Assembly: GCA_000688615.1 (NCBI GenBank)
Contig: JHVA01000001.1
Coordinates: 2,480,001 to 2,544,000, forward strand
Length of the DNA: 64,000 nt
From: Acidobacteriaceae bacterium KBS 146
Lineage (GTDB): Bacteria; Acidobacteriota; Terriglobia; Terriglobales; Acidobacteriaceae
Reading direction: 5' to 3'
Part shown: piece by piece, positions 44,832 to 53,921 of the stretch
Numbering within the stretch: position 1 is the stretch's first letter
Layout of the letters: each line of letters starts with the position of its first letter
Notes under the pieces: model-generated
Seen by the model: only the letters and a program-made list of their open reading frames with translations
The model's database searches: none
What the model was told of the DNA's origin: nothing
Translations under genes and position numbers: made by a program

Positions 44832-45899
44832 TCAGGCACGCACTGCGGCCGATCGGATCGCTTCTTTCACGCTGGTCTCGTCTTCGAGGACGCGAATCTC
44901 CACCTTGAATTCTTTCCGTTCCCCAGGCTCTAGAGACTGGAGCGTTCCCTGTTGGCGCTCCCGTTCTCTTCCCTGCGTGTTGCAGTTGGCCGGTTCCAGC
45001 CCCAGGACGAAGTGATTGGCAGCGGTCATCTTCCACTGGTTGAACATCGGCAGTGTGCTGGAATCGTAGACCATCGAGATACCGAAAGCGGGATCCTCAT
45101 GATCGCTGACAAGGACAACGGTCACCTTACCCGAGTCACTACTGTCCATGTCGTGAAAGTAGACCTTTTCGCCAAGGCCAAGTGTGGGGGTGTCGAAAAG
45201 GTCCCACTGGTCTACGCTCGCGCGCGAGAAGTCATCGATTGGCGTGATGCGCGCGGACGGCGCATAGACCTTAGATCGGGAGGTCAAAAGCGGGAAGCCA
45301 AAATTAAAGTGGTAAAGCACCATCAGGGGTGCGGTGCGCACACCCTGGTTTTCGACCACATCATGAAGGATGAACGAGGTCGCGTTCAGGGAGCTGGTGA
45401 TGATGCGATGGAGGACAAGGTTGGGTCCATGCACCGAGCTCTCGCGCATGCTGCCGGAGATGCGAAAGTGGCAATCGTCATGGTCCCAGTTCTCAGACCA
45501 GGAGACGCTCTCTGCGGGAGTATTGGAGATAGAGCCATGCAGTCCGAGGTCTTCGCCCTGATCCCGGGACGGCGCCCCAGCGGTTGAAAGGCCGCATGTG
45601 GTCAGCAGACCTCCGGTGAATCCCTTGAGCCATTCGAGCCCACGGTTTGAGTAGAAGGCCGGGTGGACCATTCCGGTCGGAGAGTGCCAGCAGAGGGATC
45701 GCCCTCGAAAGCTGGCCTCGTAGATGTCCATTCCCTTGTCTGGGACCACCCAGAACTCGAGACCACGGGCGGTACGGACGCGGAGGGTTGAGGTTCCTTT
45801 GGCCTTTCCCTCCGCGTGCACAAAGGGAGAGATCCCACCAATTTGCGAAAGCCGTCCGACGTGACTCAGAATATCTTTCCTAAAGTTAGCAGGCCGCAT
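44832..45899 (-). CDS. DUF4432 aldose-epimerase-like protein
   Basis: 355 residues of the galactose-mutarotase-like beta-sandwich fold. RTARGLEFWVVPDKGMDIYEASFRGRSLCWHSPTG and NRGLEWLKGFTGGLLTTCGLSTAGAPS are the N-terminal signatures, followed by LGLHGSISNTPAESV and YHFNFGFPLL. Aldose-1-epimerase relatives with this DUF are common in sugar catabolic clusters and presumably convert anomers or bind sugars. No signal peptide. It is the last gene of the seven-gene leftward operon. Confidence 0.87.
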   Translation of the reverse strand: MRPANFRKDILSHVGRLSQIGGISPFVHAEGKAKGTSTLRVRTARGLEFWVVPDKGMDIYEASFRGRSLCWHSPTGMVHPAFYSNRGLEWLKGFTGGLLTTCGLSTAGAPSRDQGEDLGLHGSISNTPAESVSWSENWDHDDCHFRISGSMRESSVHGPNLVLHRIITSSLNATSFILHDVVENQGVRTAPLMVLYHFNFGFPLLTSRSKVYAPSARITPIDDFSRASVDQWDLFDTPTLGLGEKVYFHDMDSSDSGKVTVVLVSDHEDPAFGISMVYDSSTLPMFNQWKMTAANHFVLGLEPANCNTQGRERERQQGTLQSLEPGERKEFKVEIRVLEDETSVKEAIRSAAVRA

Positions 45900-45987
45900 C
45901 CCCGCATCTCCTCATATTCTCTCAATTGACAGAGCATATGCTCTCGCGTTGGAGGGCAGATAGCAACCGATATATTTCCTTACTGCT

Positions 45988-46860
45988 TCACGGGAGCTTC
46001 TTAAGCCATACGTTGCGGTGAGAGATCTTAAGGTCGCCGCCGCCTTCGATCTCGAAGGCGAGGAGTCCCTTCGCCCGATAGAACTTCGGATCGGTGTCGA
46101 CGAGGACTGCCATGACATGGCCGTTAATGATGTGGGTTAGCGTGTGGCCGTCGGCGATGATCTCAACCTGATTCCATTCACCCGGCTTAATGAAAGCCTT
46201 CAATTCATCAGAGGTTCCCAGCATAGCCAGCAGACGGGGCTTGCGATTCTCCACCGTCTCGACCACCTGTCCGCGCCAGGCGATAATGCCGCGCGGGCTG
46301 TCCTGCTCGTAGAGCTGGCCGGTGTAGCGATTGTTGTAGTCGAAGTCGCCCTGATAGCCGGTGAGGTTCCACTTGGCATGCTTCTTCAAGAGCTCCTGAT
46401 TTTTCTGGAATCGCTCCTTCTGCTCAGGAGTCATCTGGGCAAGACGGTCGGGTGGAATCTGACGCGTCTGGGGAGGCACGCTGGCGCTGCGGTACTGGAT
46501 GCCTCCGTTGGCACCCGTGCCCTCAAGCTTCATCTCTAACTTGAGCATGAAGTTGCCGACTTCGCCGCCCCTCCAGATGATGTTGGTGGTTCCGGAGGGA
46601 TGCGCGTCGCTGGAGACACCGATGATGGATCCATCCTCGACGTGCCAGACATCGGACGGGCCATCCCAGTTATTGAGAGTCTTGCCATCAAAGATCTGGG
46701 TCCATCCCTGGTTGTCGTTGAAGTCGATCGGATCGGGCTGAATAAAGCGTCCGCCGGCGGCTGCGGGCGCGGCGGGCTTTTGAGCTACGGCCGTTGCGAG
46801 GCCAAAGGCCCCGAGGCAGGTAAGGGTCAGGACAGCTCGTGATCCGATGCGGTTCGACAT
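45988..46860 (-). CDS. Secreted DUF1080 protein (3-keto-glycoside hydrolase-like)
   Basis: 290 residues from ATG 46860, with AAGGAGA 6 bp upstream. A signal peptide (about 1-27, ending AVAQ) is followed by the concanavalin-like DUF1080 domain: WTQIFDGKTLNNWDGP, GTTNIIWRGGEVGNFMLKLEMKL, GANGGIQYRS and GKGLLAFEIEGGGDLKISHRNVWLKKL-type ending (KGLLAFEIEGGGDLKISHRN). Known DUF1080 members hydrolyse 3-keto-disaccharides and other 3-keto-glycosides. The Gfo/Idh/MocA and TIM-barrel genes beside it are the usual partners in such pathways. Probably periplasmic. Confidence 0.88.
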   Translation of the reverse strand: MSNRIGSRAVLTLTCLGAFGLATAVAQKPAAPAAAGGRFIQPDPIDFNDNQGWTQIFDGKTLNNWDGPSDVWHVEDGSIIGVSSDAHPSGTTNIIWRGGEVGNFMLKLEMKLEGTGANGGIQYRSASVPPQTRQIPPDRLAQMTPEQKERFQKNQELLKKHAKWNLTGYQGDFDYNNRYTGQLYEQDSPRGIIAWRGQVVETVENRKPRLLAMLGTSDELKAFIKPGEWNQVEIIADGHTLTHIINGHVMAVLVDTDPKFYRAKGLLAFEIEGGGDLKISHRNVWLKKLP

Positions 46861-46892
46861 GGCGTTCTCCTTGGGAACAGCGTTGGGGGTGA

Positions 46893-48038
46893 TCAGGCGA
46901 GCGGAATCGATTCCCACTGCTTTGTCTTCGCGGACTTCAAAACTGCATCCGTGACGTAGTCGACCGCGAGGCCATCTTTGAAGGTGGGAGCTACTTCTCG
47001 TTTCTCTCCCACAGCCGTGAGGAAGTCGGCGACCTGGTGGATAAATGTATGCTCGTAACCGATCTGGAGGCCGGGAACCCACCAGTGCTTCATGTAAGGG
47101 TGTTCCCCGTCGGTGATGTGGATGCTCTTCCATCCGCGCAGACGACTCTCGTCGCGATGGTCGAAATACTCCAAGCGATGAAGATCGTGCAGGTCCCATC
47201 GCGCCGAGGCGCGCTCGCCGTTGATTTCGAGGGTGAAGAGCGCCTTGTGGCCGCGTGCGTATCGGGTCGCCTCGAACAGCGCCATGGAGCCATTCTGAAA
47301 TCGCCCGATGAAGGAGCTTGCATCGTCAATGGTGACGGGCTGAACGGCATGGGTGAGGCTGTGCTTGCGCTCTTTGATGAAGGTCTCGGTCATGGCTGCG
47401 ACCTCGGTCAGAGAGCCATTCAACCAAAGGGCCATGTCGATGTTGTGGGCCAGCAGGTCGCCGGTGACACCGCTGCCGGCGACGGAAGAATCAAGACGCC
47501 ACAGACCTTCGCCACCCTGCGGAAGATCTTCCGAGATGGTCCAGTCCTGAAGGAACTGCGAGCGATAGTGGAAGATGCGCCCGAAGCGCCCTTCGTCCAG
47601 AAGATCCTTGAGCAGAACCAGCGCGGGCACTCGGCGGTAGTTGTACCAGACCATGTTGGGACTATTGGCAGCCTGAACGGCATCGACCATCGTCCTGCCC
47701 TCTTCCGCGGTACGGCCCAGAGGCTTTTCGCAGAGGACCATCTTGCCGGCCTTTGCGGCGGCGACTGCGATTTCGGCGTGAGTGTCGTTGGGGCTGGCGA
47801 TGTCGATCAGGTCGATGTCACTGCGCTCGACGAGTGCACGCCAGTCGGTCTCGATGGATTGATAGCCCCAGTTATCTGCAAAGCTCTTTGCCCGATCAGC
47901 CTTGCGGGCACAGACAGCTTTGAGGACCGGCTGGTACGGAAGATCGAAGAACCGCGGAGCCTGGAGAAAGGCGTTGGAGTGTGTCCGGCCCATAAAGCCG
48001 TATCCGACAAGGCCTACATTGAGTGTCTTCTTTGACAT
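46893..48038 (-). CDS. Gfo/Idh/MocA-family oxidoreductase
   Basis: 381 residues from ATG 48038 (the frame is open further upstream into the TIM-barrel gene, but the Rossmann start [24 protein letters not shown] argues for this start). The glycine motif GYGFMG and the [10 protein letters not shown] motif with the catalytic Lys are present, followed by a C-terminal alpha/beta domain (NWYNYRR-like [19 protein letters not shown]). It is cytoplasmic, NAD(P)-dependent and probably acts on a sugar. In 3-keto-glycoside pathways this family oxidises C3 or reduces the keto product. Confidence 0.9.
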   Translation of the reverse strand: MSKKTLNVGLVGYGFMGRTHSNAFLQAPRFFDLPYQPVLKAVCARKADRAKSFADNWGYQSIETDWRALVERSDIDLIDIASPNDTHAEIAVAAAKAGKMVLCEKPLGRTAEEGRTMVDAVQAANSPNMVWYNYRRVPALVLLKDLLDEGRFGRIFHYRSQFLQDWTISEDLPQGGEGLWRLDSSVAGSGVTGDLLAHNIDMALWLNGSLTEVAAMTETFIKERKHSLTHAVQPVTIDDASSFIGRFQNGSMALFEATRYARGHKALFTLEINGERASARWDLHDLHRLEYFDHRDESRLRGWKSIHITDGEHPYMKHWWVPGLQIGYEHTFIHQVADFLTAVGEKREVAPTFKDGLAVDYVTDAVLKSAKTKQWESIPLA

Positions 48039-48042
48039 TGAA

Positions 48043-49083
48043 TCAGTCCCATCCATGCGCGTTGCGAACTGCGATAAGCGTGCTGAGCACATCGCGCCAG
48101 GTGTCGGGCGAGGTCATCGCCGCGTTCGGGAACATGCAGCCATCCCAGCAGATGTGCTGGAACGCCCGCGTCGGCTTGCCTTCTTTGTCTCTCATCCAGA
48201 GGCCGGCAACCTTGACGATATCCATCTTGCCGTTCGGATCGTTCGCCGGACAATGACGGCCGGTCTTATCGTGCGATCCTGTGCCGTGGACGGTGCCATC
48301 GTTCTGGGCGACGTGGAAGTCGATGGTCCAGGGCCGCAAGGCGTCCGTCAGCTTCGTCAGCGCCGCCATCAGGACATCCTCATTGGACCAGTCGAAGTCT
48401 GCGGGAAGCAGGCGATCTTCCGGGGCGTTGTAGCCGAGGGTATAGAGCAGAGAGTGCGCCATATCGGCTTGAAAGCCGACTGTCTGCGGACGGTCCACCA
48501 GCTCGAGAAGCTCGACCATGTGCTTCCATCCGTGCATGCCTCCCCAGCAGATTTCGCCTTCGGCGGCGAGGCGTTCACCATAGGCTTCGGCGACATTCGC
48601 GGCTTCACGGAAGGTGTCGGCTATCTTGCGGGTGTTTCCCTTGGGATCTTTTGACCATTCCTCTGGACTGGTCGCCGAGTCGATACGGACGACGCCGTAG
48701 CTGCGGATGCCGAGATCGCGAAAGGTCTTGCCCATTGCACAGGCTTTTTTGACCTGGGTGACAAAACGCTCCCGTTCTTCTTCCGAGCCCATCGCAGAGC
48801 CGCCGCCTGTGGGAGGCCACACCGGAGCCACTAACGAACCGACGACGAGATTGCGCGAGGAGATGCTGTCGGCGATGCGCTTGAGGTCGTCTTTGGACGA
48901 GTCGATATCGATGTGCGGAAGAGAGGCGAAGAGATCGACGCCGTCAAACTTCACTCCGTCGACTTGCGCCGCTGCTGTCAGGTCCAGCATCGTCTCGAGT
49001 TCAATCGGCGGCTCGGAGTCCGGTCCCTTTCCGACGAGGCCGGGCCACATCGCGTTATGAATTGCAGGCTTGCTGTGCGACAT
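48043..49083 (-). CDS. TIM-barrel sugar isomerase/epimerase-like protein
   Basis: 346 residues of the xylose-isomerase-like/AP-endonuclease-2 TIM-barrel superfamily. Likely metal-site segments are [31 protein letters not shown], and [27 protein letters not shown], and a pattern of strand-end acidic and His residues. No signal peptide. Only 4 bp separate it from the oxidoreductase gene. Homologues act as epimerases, isomerases or 3-keto-glycoside lyases; the exact reaction cannot be read from the sequence. Confidence 0.87.
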   Translation of the reverse strand: MSHSKPAIHNAMWPGLVGKGPDSEPPIELETMLDLTAAAQVDGVKFDGVDLFASLPHIDIDSSKDDLKRIADSISSRNLVVGSLVAPVWPPTGGGSAMGSEEERERFVTQVKKACAMGKTFRDLGIRSYGVVRIDSATSPEEWSKDPKGNTRKIADTFREAANVAEAYGERLAAEGEICWGGMHGWKHMVELLELVDRPQTVGFQADMAHSLLYTLGYNAPEDRLLPADFDWSNEDVLMAALTKLTDALRPWTIDFHVAQNDGTVHGTGSHDKTGRHCPANDPNGKMDIVKVAGLWMRDKEGKPTRAFQHICWDGCMFPNAAMTSPDTWRDVLSTLIAVRNAHGWD

Positions 49084-49115
49084 CCTTACATCCTTATTTC
49101 TCTACAGCTTGATTT

Positions 49116-50333
49116 TTACTTCTTGATTAGCGGCGCTGCATCGGGATTTGCGGGACCGAAGTGCTTGAGCATCACCAGAGGATCGGTTGCGCTGTGGTTT
49201 TCGATCACAATGCCTGCCTGAGCGGTTGCCGCAGTGACGAAGTATTCGTCCTCGGTCATCTGCCCGAAACGGATCATCGAAGGGGTGGAGACGGTCTGCT
49301 TGCCGAGAAGGCCATGGCCCTGGGTCACGATGACGCCATAGGCCTCGCTGTCCTTGATGGTGACCTTCTGCTTCGGCTGGATGGTGAGTTCTTTGGCTGA
49401 GTAGTAAGGCGTGCCGTAGGTGACCCAGACCTCGCGATAGCCCTGGCCTTTCATCTCCTCCTCTGACTTGACTGCCCGTGGCGAGGTCTTGTTCGACTTG
49501 GCGAACTCCGGGTTTACGTTGGCATCCCAGTCGAGCATGCTGATGAGGTAGTCGATGTCCTTGCTCTTTTCAGGCTTCACGTCTTTGACCAGAAGATCCC
49601 AGTCGACGATGCGGCCTTCGACCTCGGATTGGAACATGGCGAAGACATCGCTGTTGACCTGCGGCTCGTAAGTGACCAGCGATCCCGGAGCGTGAAGGAT
49701 GCCTGGGTTGATCTGCCAGCCTTCGCCGGGGATCAGGCGATAAGCCCGCGCGAAGGCGAGGATGCCGTTGTCGCCCTGGTTCCACCTCTCCAGGCAACCG
49801 CGGATATCGTCTTTGGTCGTGCCGGGCTCGAGGCCCATGTAGGTGTGGGGGAAGTTGTTCTGAATCTGGTTGTACTGCGGCGGGAAGTAGTAGGCTTCGG
49901 GCTTGCCTTTCTGGCCCACCAGCGTCGCGAACTCCTCCGTTTGGTGCATGTGGTGCGGAATCGGTCCCATGTTATCGAAGAACTTGCACAGCAGATTCCA
50001 TCCGCCTTCACGCTTCATGACGTCGGCTCCGAGCAGGGCATCGCCAGCGACTTCCACCGCCTCCTTGAGGAGGAACTTTTCGCCCTTATCAGGATTGATG
50101 TAGCTCAGCCCCTCATCGGGAAGCGTTGCCGGGCCGTTGGAGGCCTTGGTGGTCGAGGAGAACCAGCGCTCGTTGATGCCTCCGCGGTGTCCGCCAAAGG
50201 CGTACAGGTCATCGGGGTGGAGCTTCAGGCGGCGACCCGGAATCATGAAGGATCGCGGAACCCAGCACGGCGCCAGCCGCAGGACACCACCGGTTGCATT
50301 GACGACTTCTTCTACGCGGGTACGATTCACCAT
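49116..50333 (-). CDS. Cupin-fold protein, mannose-6-phosphate isomerase-like
   Basis: 405 residues from ATG 50333, which has AAGGAAG upstream; an open frame extends to 50666 but overlaps the preceding gene and has no homology. The metal-binding motif GPIPHHMHQTEEFATLVG (two His and a Glu) is a cupin signature, and a second cupin-like barrel lies in the C-terminal half (YYSAKELTIQPKQKVTIKDSEAYG). Related proteins are annotated as class I mannose-6-phosphate isomerase-like. No signal peptide is visible. It lies 33 bp upstream of the TIM-barrel gene in the operon. Confidence 0.78.
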   Translation of the reverse strand: MVNRTRVEEVVNATGGVLRLAPCWVPRSFMIPGRRLKLHPDDLYAFGGHRGGINERWFSSTTKASNGPATLPDEGLSYINPDKGEKFLLKEAVEVAGDALLGADVMKREGGWNLLCKFFDNMGPIPHHMHQTEEFATLVGQKGKPEAYYFPPQYNQIQNNFPHTYMGLEPGTTKDDIRGCLERWNQGDNGILAFARAYRLIPGEGWQINPGILHAPGSLVTYEPQVNSDVFAMFQSEVEGRIVDWDLLVKDVKPEKSKDIDYLISMLDWDANVNPEFAKSNKTSPRAVKSEEEMKGQGYREVWVTYGTPYYSAKELTIQPKQKVTIKDSEAYGVIVTQGHGLLGKQTVSTPSMIRFGQMTEDEYFVTAATAQAGIVIENHSATDPLVMLKHFGPANPDAAPLIKK

Positions 50334-50454
50334 CTCAGACGCTTCCTTCTCTTTTGAAACCTGTTTCCGTTTTTCCAGCGGCTTTCGGCTGGGGTTCAAT
50401 GCCTGGGCGAAGACTGCAGCCGGGGACACGGGGAACACACGGCGCAGGTTAAAT

Positions 50455-51993
50455 CTAGTGTTCCATTCCAATTCCGAACGAGTACAGGGTGTTGTCGTGG
50501 GTGACGAAAAACGCATGACCGTCTCCCACGGAAACTCCCGCCATATGGGCATAGGTCTTGACGGCGTCGCCACTCGAGTAAAGCTCCTTACCAGTAGCGG
50601 CATCGAGCACATACAGGATTGCATGGCTGGAGGAGTCACCCTGGGAGAGCGCGATGACCATTCCATTGGCGATGACCGGAGGAGCGGGATTGACCATATC
50701 CCGCGACGACCAGGCAGGAACCAGGCTCATCTTGCCGCCGTTGTCCTCAAGCTTGAAGGCTACGATGCTGCCGTGGGAGGCGTCGCCGTTGCTGTTGGCG
50801 AACTTGGCGGAAGCATTGAGAGCCCCGGGAACGGAGGCGGCGATCCAGGTCGCGCCGGCATCCTGCCAGGTTGCGAGCGCGGCGATTGCACCTTCTTTTG
50901 CCTCAGAGACAGATGGGGTAGAGGCCAGGGACGTCTTGTGGTCCGCGCCGCCGAGAGAGGAGGTATCCAGCAGAACATAGCTGCCGTCTTTGCCCGGGGC
51001 CACGAGGAGCTTCTTGTCGCCCTGCGTGAATGCAGCAGGAGTTACATTCTGGAGCGCGCCTGCTGCTTCGTACCAGTCCTTCACCTTTGCATCCGGCCCG
51101 AGAGCCACGATGCTGTTGGCGTGGACATCGCCGCTGGAGGCTCCGGACCCGGTGACGACGTAGGCGACATCATCAGAGATAGTCGGTCCCATGGCGACCA
51201 GCGGAGCTACCGATCCGGTCTTGTAGGCCGCCACTGGATAGTCGGGCGAGCTCATGTCGAGCGCGAGTACGGCGTTTTCAGAGTTGCCGCATCCGGAATG
51301 CGTCGCAGAGAACATTGTCGTTCCATTAAGGGTTATACCGCTCGACGCGCCAGTTGGACCGGGCAGGAACTTCGCCGGAGGAGCAAAATCGGCTCCCGTA
51401 GCGACGACCTGCTCGTGCAGCGATCCATCGCTGGTGAGGACGTAGATTCCTTTCAGGCCGAAGCCTCCGCCTCCAGCGGAGACTCCAACGCGCCGCTCAG
51501 AGACACGCAGAGGTGGTTGTGGCCTGGGCGGCGGAGCACCCGCTGCCCGGCGCGCACGAAAGTTGATCACGATGGGAGCCTCAGCAACCGCGCTCAGATT
51601 CGACACGCCGCAAGGAGAGGGAGGGGTGTCAAAGTGCTTGGTCCAAAGCGTCGTTCCCAGCTCAGAGTCGACACCATAAAGATTCTGTCCATCAGCCCAG
51701 AGAACGAAGTCTTTGAAGCCCTTCGCATTGATCAGACGAGGAACGAGCAGAGGCTCGCTGTAGGCGGCTGAATCCTTCCCGGGAGCACTGCCAAGCTGGA
51801 TCTTCCACAGGAACTTGAATTTTCCTGAGAGATTTTCCTTGGTCATGATGGTCTCGGCCTTTTGCCAGCCGTTGTGCTGCATATCGTTCCGCGGGGAAGC
51901 CCAGTTTCCGATCGCCTGCGCGGCGGCCGGCGTCATGCAGACAAAAGCTGCGGCAAACGAAAAGCCAATTGAAAGACCAATCCATTTCTTCAT
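50455..51993 (-). CDS. Secreted PQQ-like beta-propeller protein, downstream paralogue
   Basis: 512 residues from ATG 51993, with GAGGA upstream; an in-frame ATG at 52026 adds a non-signal tail. A signal peptide (about 1-26, ending AAAQA) is followed by quinoprotein-type propeller repeats with tryptophan-docking segments (LYGVDSELGTTLWTKHF, YVLDAATGKELYSSGD). It shares layout with the gene just upstream (SRDM-PPVIANGMVIALSQGD; YSSGD). No CxxCH haem site or adjacent-cysteine pair is present, so it is not a classical MxaF-type dehydrogenase. It may bind PQQ or be a structural propeller. Confidence 0.85.
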   Translation of the reverse strand: MKKWIGLSIGFSFAAAFVCMTPAAAQAIGNWASPRNDMQHNGWQKAETIMTKENLSGKFKFLWKIQLGSAPGKDSAAYSEPLLVPRLINAKGFKDFVLWADGQNLYGVDSELGTTLWTKHFDTPPSPCGVSNLSAVAEAPIVINFRARRAAGAPPPRPQPPLRVSERRVGVSAGGGGFGLKGIYVLTSDGSLHEQVVATGADFAPPAKFLPGPTGASSGITLNGTTMFSATHSGCGNSENAVLALDMSSPDYPVAAYKTGSVAPLVAMGPTISDDVAYVVTGSGASSGDVHANSIVALGPDAKVKDWYEAAGALQNVTPAAFTQGDKKLLVAPGKDGSYVLLDTSSLGGADHKTSLASTPSVSEAKEGAIAALATWQDAGATWIAASVPGALNASAKFANSNGDASHGSIVAFKLEDNGGKMSLVPAWSSRDMVNPAPPVIANGMVIALSQGDSSSHAILYVLDAATGKELYSSGDAVKTYAHMAGVSVGDGHAFFVTHDNTLYSFGIGMEH

Positions 51994-52027
51994 CTGAAGA
52001 CGTCCTCGAGTGATTGCCATGTCCACG

Positions 52028-53623
52028 TTATTTCATGCCGAAGCAGTAAACAGTTCCGTCAAAGGTTCCAAACAGGATGCGGCCGCCGGCAACGGACAGG
52101 CCCGCCTGGTGCAGGAACGATGTGATCTGATCTCCGCTGGAGTAGAGCTCCTTGCCGGTCTTCGCATCCAGTACATAGAGCTTGGCCGGAACGGAGCGCT
52201 TGATGCGGTCCTCGGCGGAATAAAGACCGCCTTCCACTTCATTCGTCTGCCCGGTGTATTCGCCGCCCGCAAGAGCAAAGACCAGGCCATTTGCGACGAC
52301 AGGGGGTTCGGCGGTCATCATGTCCCTGGACTGCCATGCGTTGGCCAGCACGGTTTTGCCGCCCTGCTCCTCAACCTTGAAGGCGAGAATACCGCCGTTC
52401 GGAGTATCTCCATAATTGACCGGGAACTTGACGGTCGTCGGTCCGCCATTCGGCGCCAGAACCCACTGAGTGCCGCTCTTGTCTTTCCACGCGGCAAAGC
52501 TTCCCCAGGTTCCTTCCGTCTGGAAGTTGACGTTTGCATTCGCGATCAACTCGGAGCGGAAGAGGGGCGTCTGATGATCCGCACCACCGATCGACTTGCT
52601 GTCCAGCATGTAGAAGCGTCCTTCTTTACCGCCACCGACCAGAAGGTCACGCCCTTTGTAGGGGAAGACCACCGGCGTGGTGTTCATGTCGAGGTCGCGC
52701 TTGGTCAGCCACTCATAGTTTGAAGGAGTGAAGTAGTCCTTCAGCTTGAGGGTGTCGTTGGAGAAGGTATAGGACTGGAAGCTGGTCGAGAGCTGGCCTG
52801 CCTTGGCATCGTAGGGATGATCTCCTGATTCAAAGTAGATCGTCCCGTCCGTGCCGACGGCGGGGCCAGCAGTCCCCCAGAGTCCACCCTGTGGAGGCGA
52901 TGACACGGTCACTTTCTTCGTTACCGTGTTGTAGGCGTAGAGGGCGTTGGCTACACCGCCACAGCCCTGACCGGTGATGGTGTAGACGACGCCGTTAACC
53001 AGATTGAGGCCGTACGGCTTGCCATACACATTGTTCAGCATCTGAACCGGGGGATCTTTCTCGTCACCCGTCGCAGGATCGATCAGGTGCAGATAGCCAT
53101 CCGTCGTCATGACGTAGAGAACCCGCTCCTTCGCTCCCGCGGGAGTGATGACGGGCGTTGCACTGAGAGCATTGGTGCAGATAAATCCGCGACCTTCTCC
53201 CGGCTCCTGGGGCTGAGAGGATGCCCACTTCAACTTCTTCTGCCACACCAAAGTTCCCGTGTCGGCATCGATGACGTAGACGTCGTCCGAGCTTCCGGCG
53301 AAGATGGCGACCGTCTTTGTGCCTTTTTCCGTCTTTACGCCGTTGACGATGAGAGGCTCACGGAACGACTGCATTCCCATGGTCTTGTTATCGGTCTTGA
53401 GCTTCCAGAGCAATTGGATCTTGCTGGCGTTCTGCGCCGTAATCTTGGTCTCATTGCGCTGCCAGGCATCTCGCTGCGGGTTGTAACTGCTCGTCGTCCA
53501 CTCCGGCGAGCTCTTGGACTGCCCAAGAGCAGAGCCGGTCAATCCGCAACCGAAAGCGCCTGCAAAGAACAGAATGGCCATGCGCGTCGGGAGGGAAGAT
53601 CCAGACAGCTTGCGTACGTTCAT
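52028..53623 (-). CDS. Secreted PQQ-like beta-propeller protein, first gene of the operon
   Basis: About 531 residues from ATG 53623, which has GAGG 9 bp upstream; upstream ATGs reach into the operator. A signal peptide (about 15-35, ending GSALGQS) is followed by propeller repeats such as VYVIDADTGTLVWQKKL and YVLDAKTGKELYSSGD. The final blade ends DGTVYCFGMK. It is a close paralogue of the next gene. Periplasmic. It heads a seven-gene leftward operon driven by a promoter that carries the TGAGACGTCTCA operator. A quinoprotein role in sugar oxidation is plausible but not proven. Confidence 0.86.
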   Translation of the reverse strand: MNVRKLSGSSLPTRMAILFFAGAFGCGLTGSALGQSKSSPEWTTSSYNPQRDAWQRNETKITAQNASKIQLLWKLKTDNKTMGMQSFREPLIVNGVKTEKGTKTVAIFAGSSDDVYVIDADTGTLVWQKKLKWASSQPQEPGEGRGFICTNALSATPVITPAGAKERVLYVMTTDGYLHLIDPATGDEKDPPVQMLNNVYGKPYGLNLVNGVVYTITGQGCGGVANALYAYNTVTKKVTVSSPPQGGLWGTAGPAVGTDGTIYFESGDHPYDAKAGQLSTSFQSYTFSNDTLKLKDYFTPSNYEWLTKRDLDMNTTPVVFPYKGRDLLVGGGKEGRFYMLDSKSIGGADHQTPLFRSELIANANVNFQTEGTWGSFAAWKDKSGTQWVLAPNGGPTTVKFPVNYGDTPNGGILAFKVEEQGGKTVLANAWQSRDMMTAEPPVVANGLVFALAGGEYTGQTNEVEGGLYSAEDRIKRSVPAKLYVLDAKTGKELYSSGDQITSFLHQAGLSVAGGRILFGTFDGTVYCFGMK

Positions 53624-53721
53624 GAAAGTCATCCTCGTTGGGTCGGGCGTCACAGTCTCGGGAGAGCCGCTGCTGAAAGATGCGGAAACCTGATCGTTTC
53701 CGGCAGCGGAGGAGGAATTTC

Positions 53722-53773
53722 TGAGACGTCTCATTTCGAGAGCATCCTACCCATGCCGCCTAAAAACTGTCAA
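53722..53773 (-). promoter_or_regulatory. Operon promoter with LacI-type operator, copy 3
   Basis: Read leftward, TTGACA (53768-53773) and TAGGAT (53744-53749) are 18 bp apart. TGAGACGTCTCA (53722-53733) begins 10 bp after the -10 box, the same layout as in front of the cytochrome gene. Confidence 0.8.
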
Positions 53774-53921
53774 TGCTAAATTGCCACAGATTGTGAATTC
53801 CCGCCTACCTTCCCGCAGAACGGGAGTCCATCCCTTAATGGAGTTGTGCGGCCGGAATCCAAACATTCATCACCTGCGGTGCCTGCAAAGTAGGTCTGGA
53901 CGAGCTAAGCTGAGAACGTCT

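Noticed and set aside
52028-53623. Classical methanol or alcohol dehydrogenase of the MxaF type
   Set aside because: No adjacent-cysteine disulfide ring, calcium-site segment or haem domain was seen; called PQQ-like propeller only.
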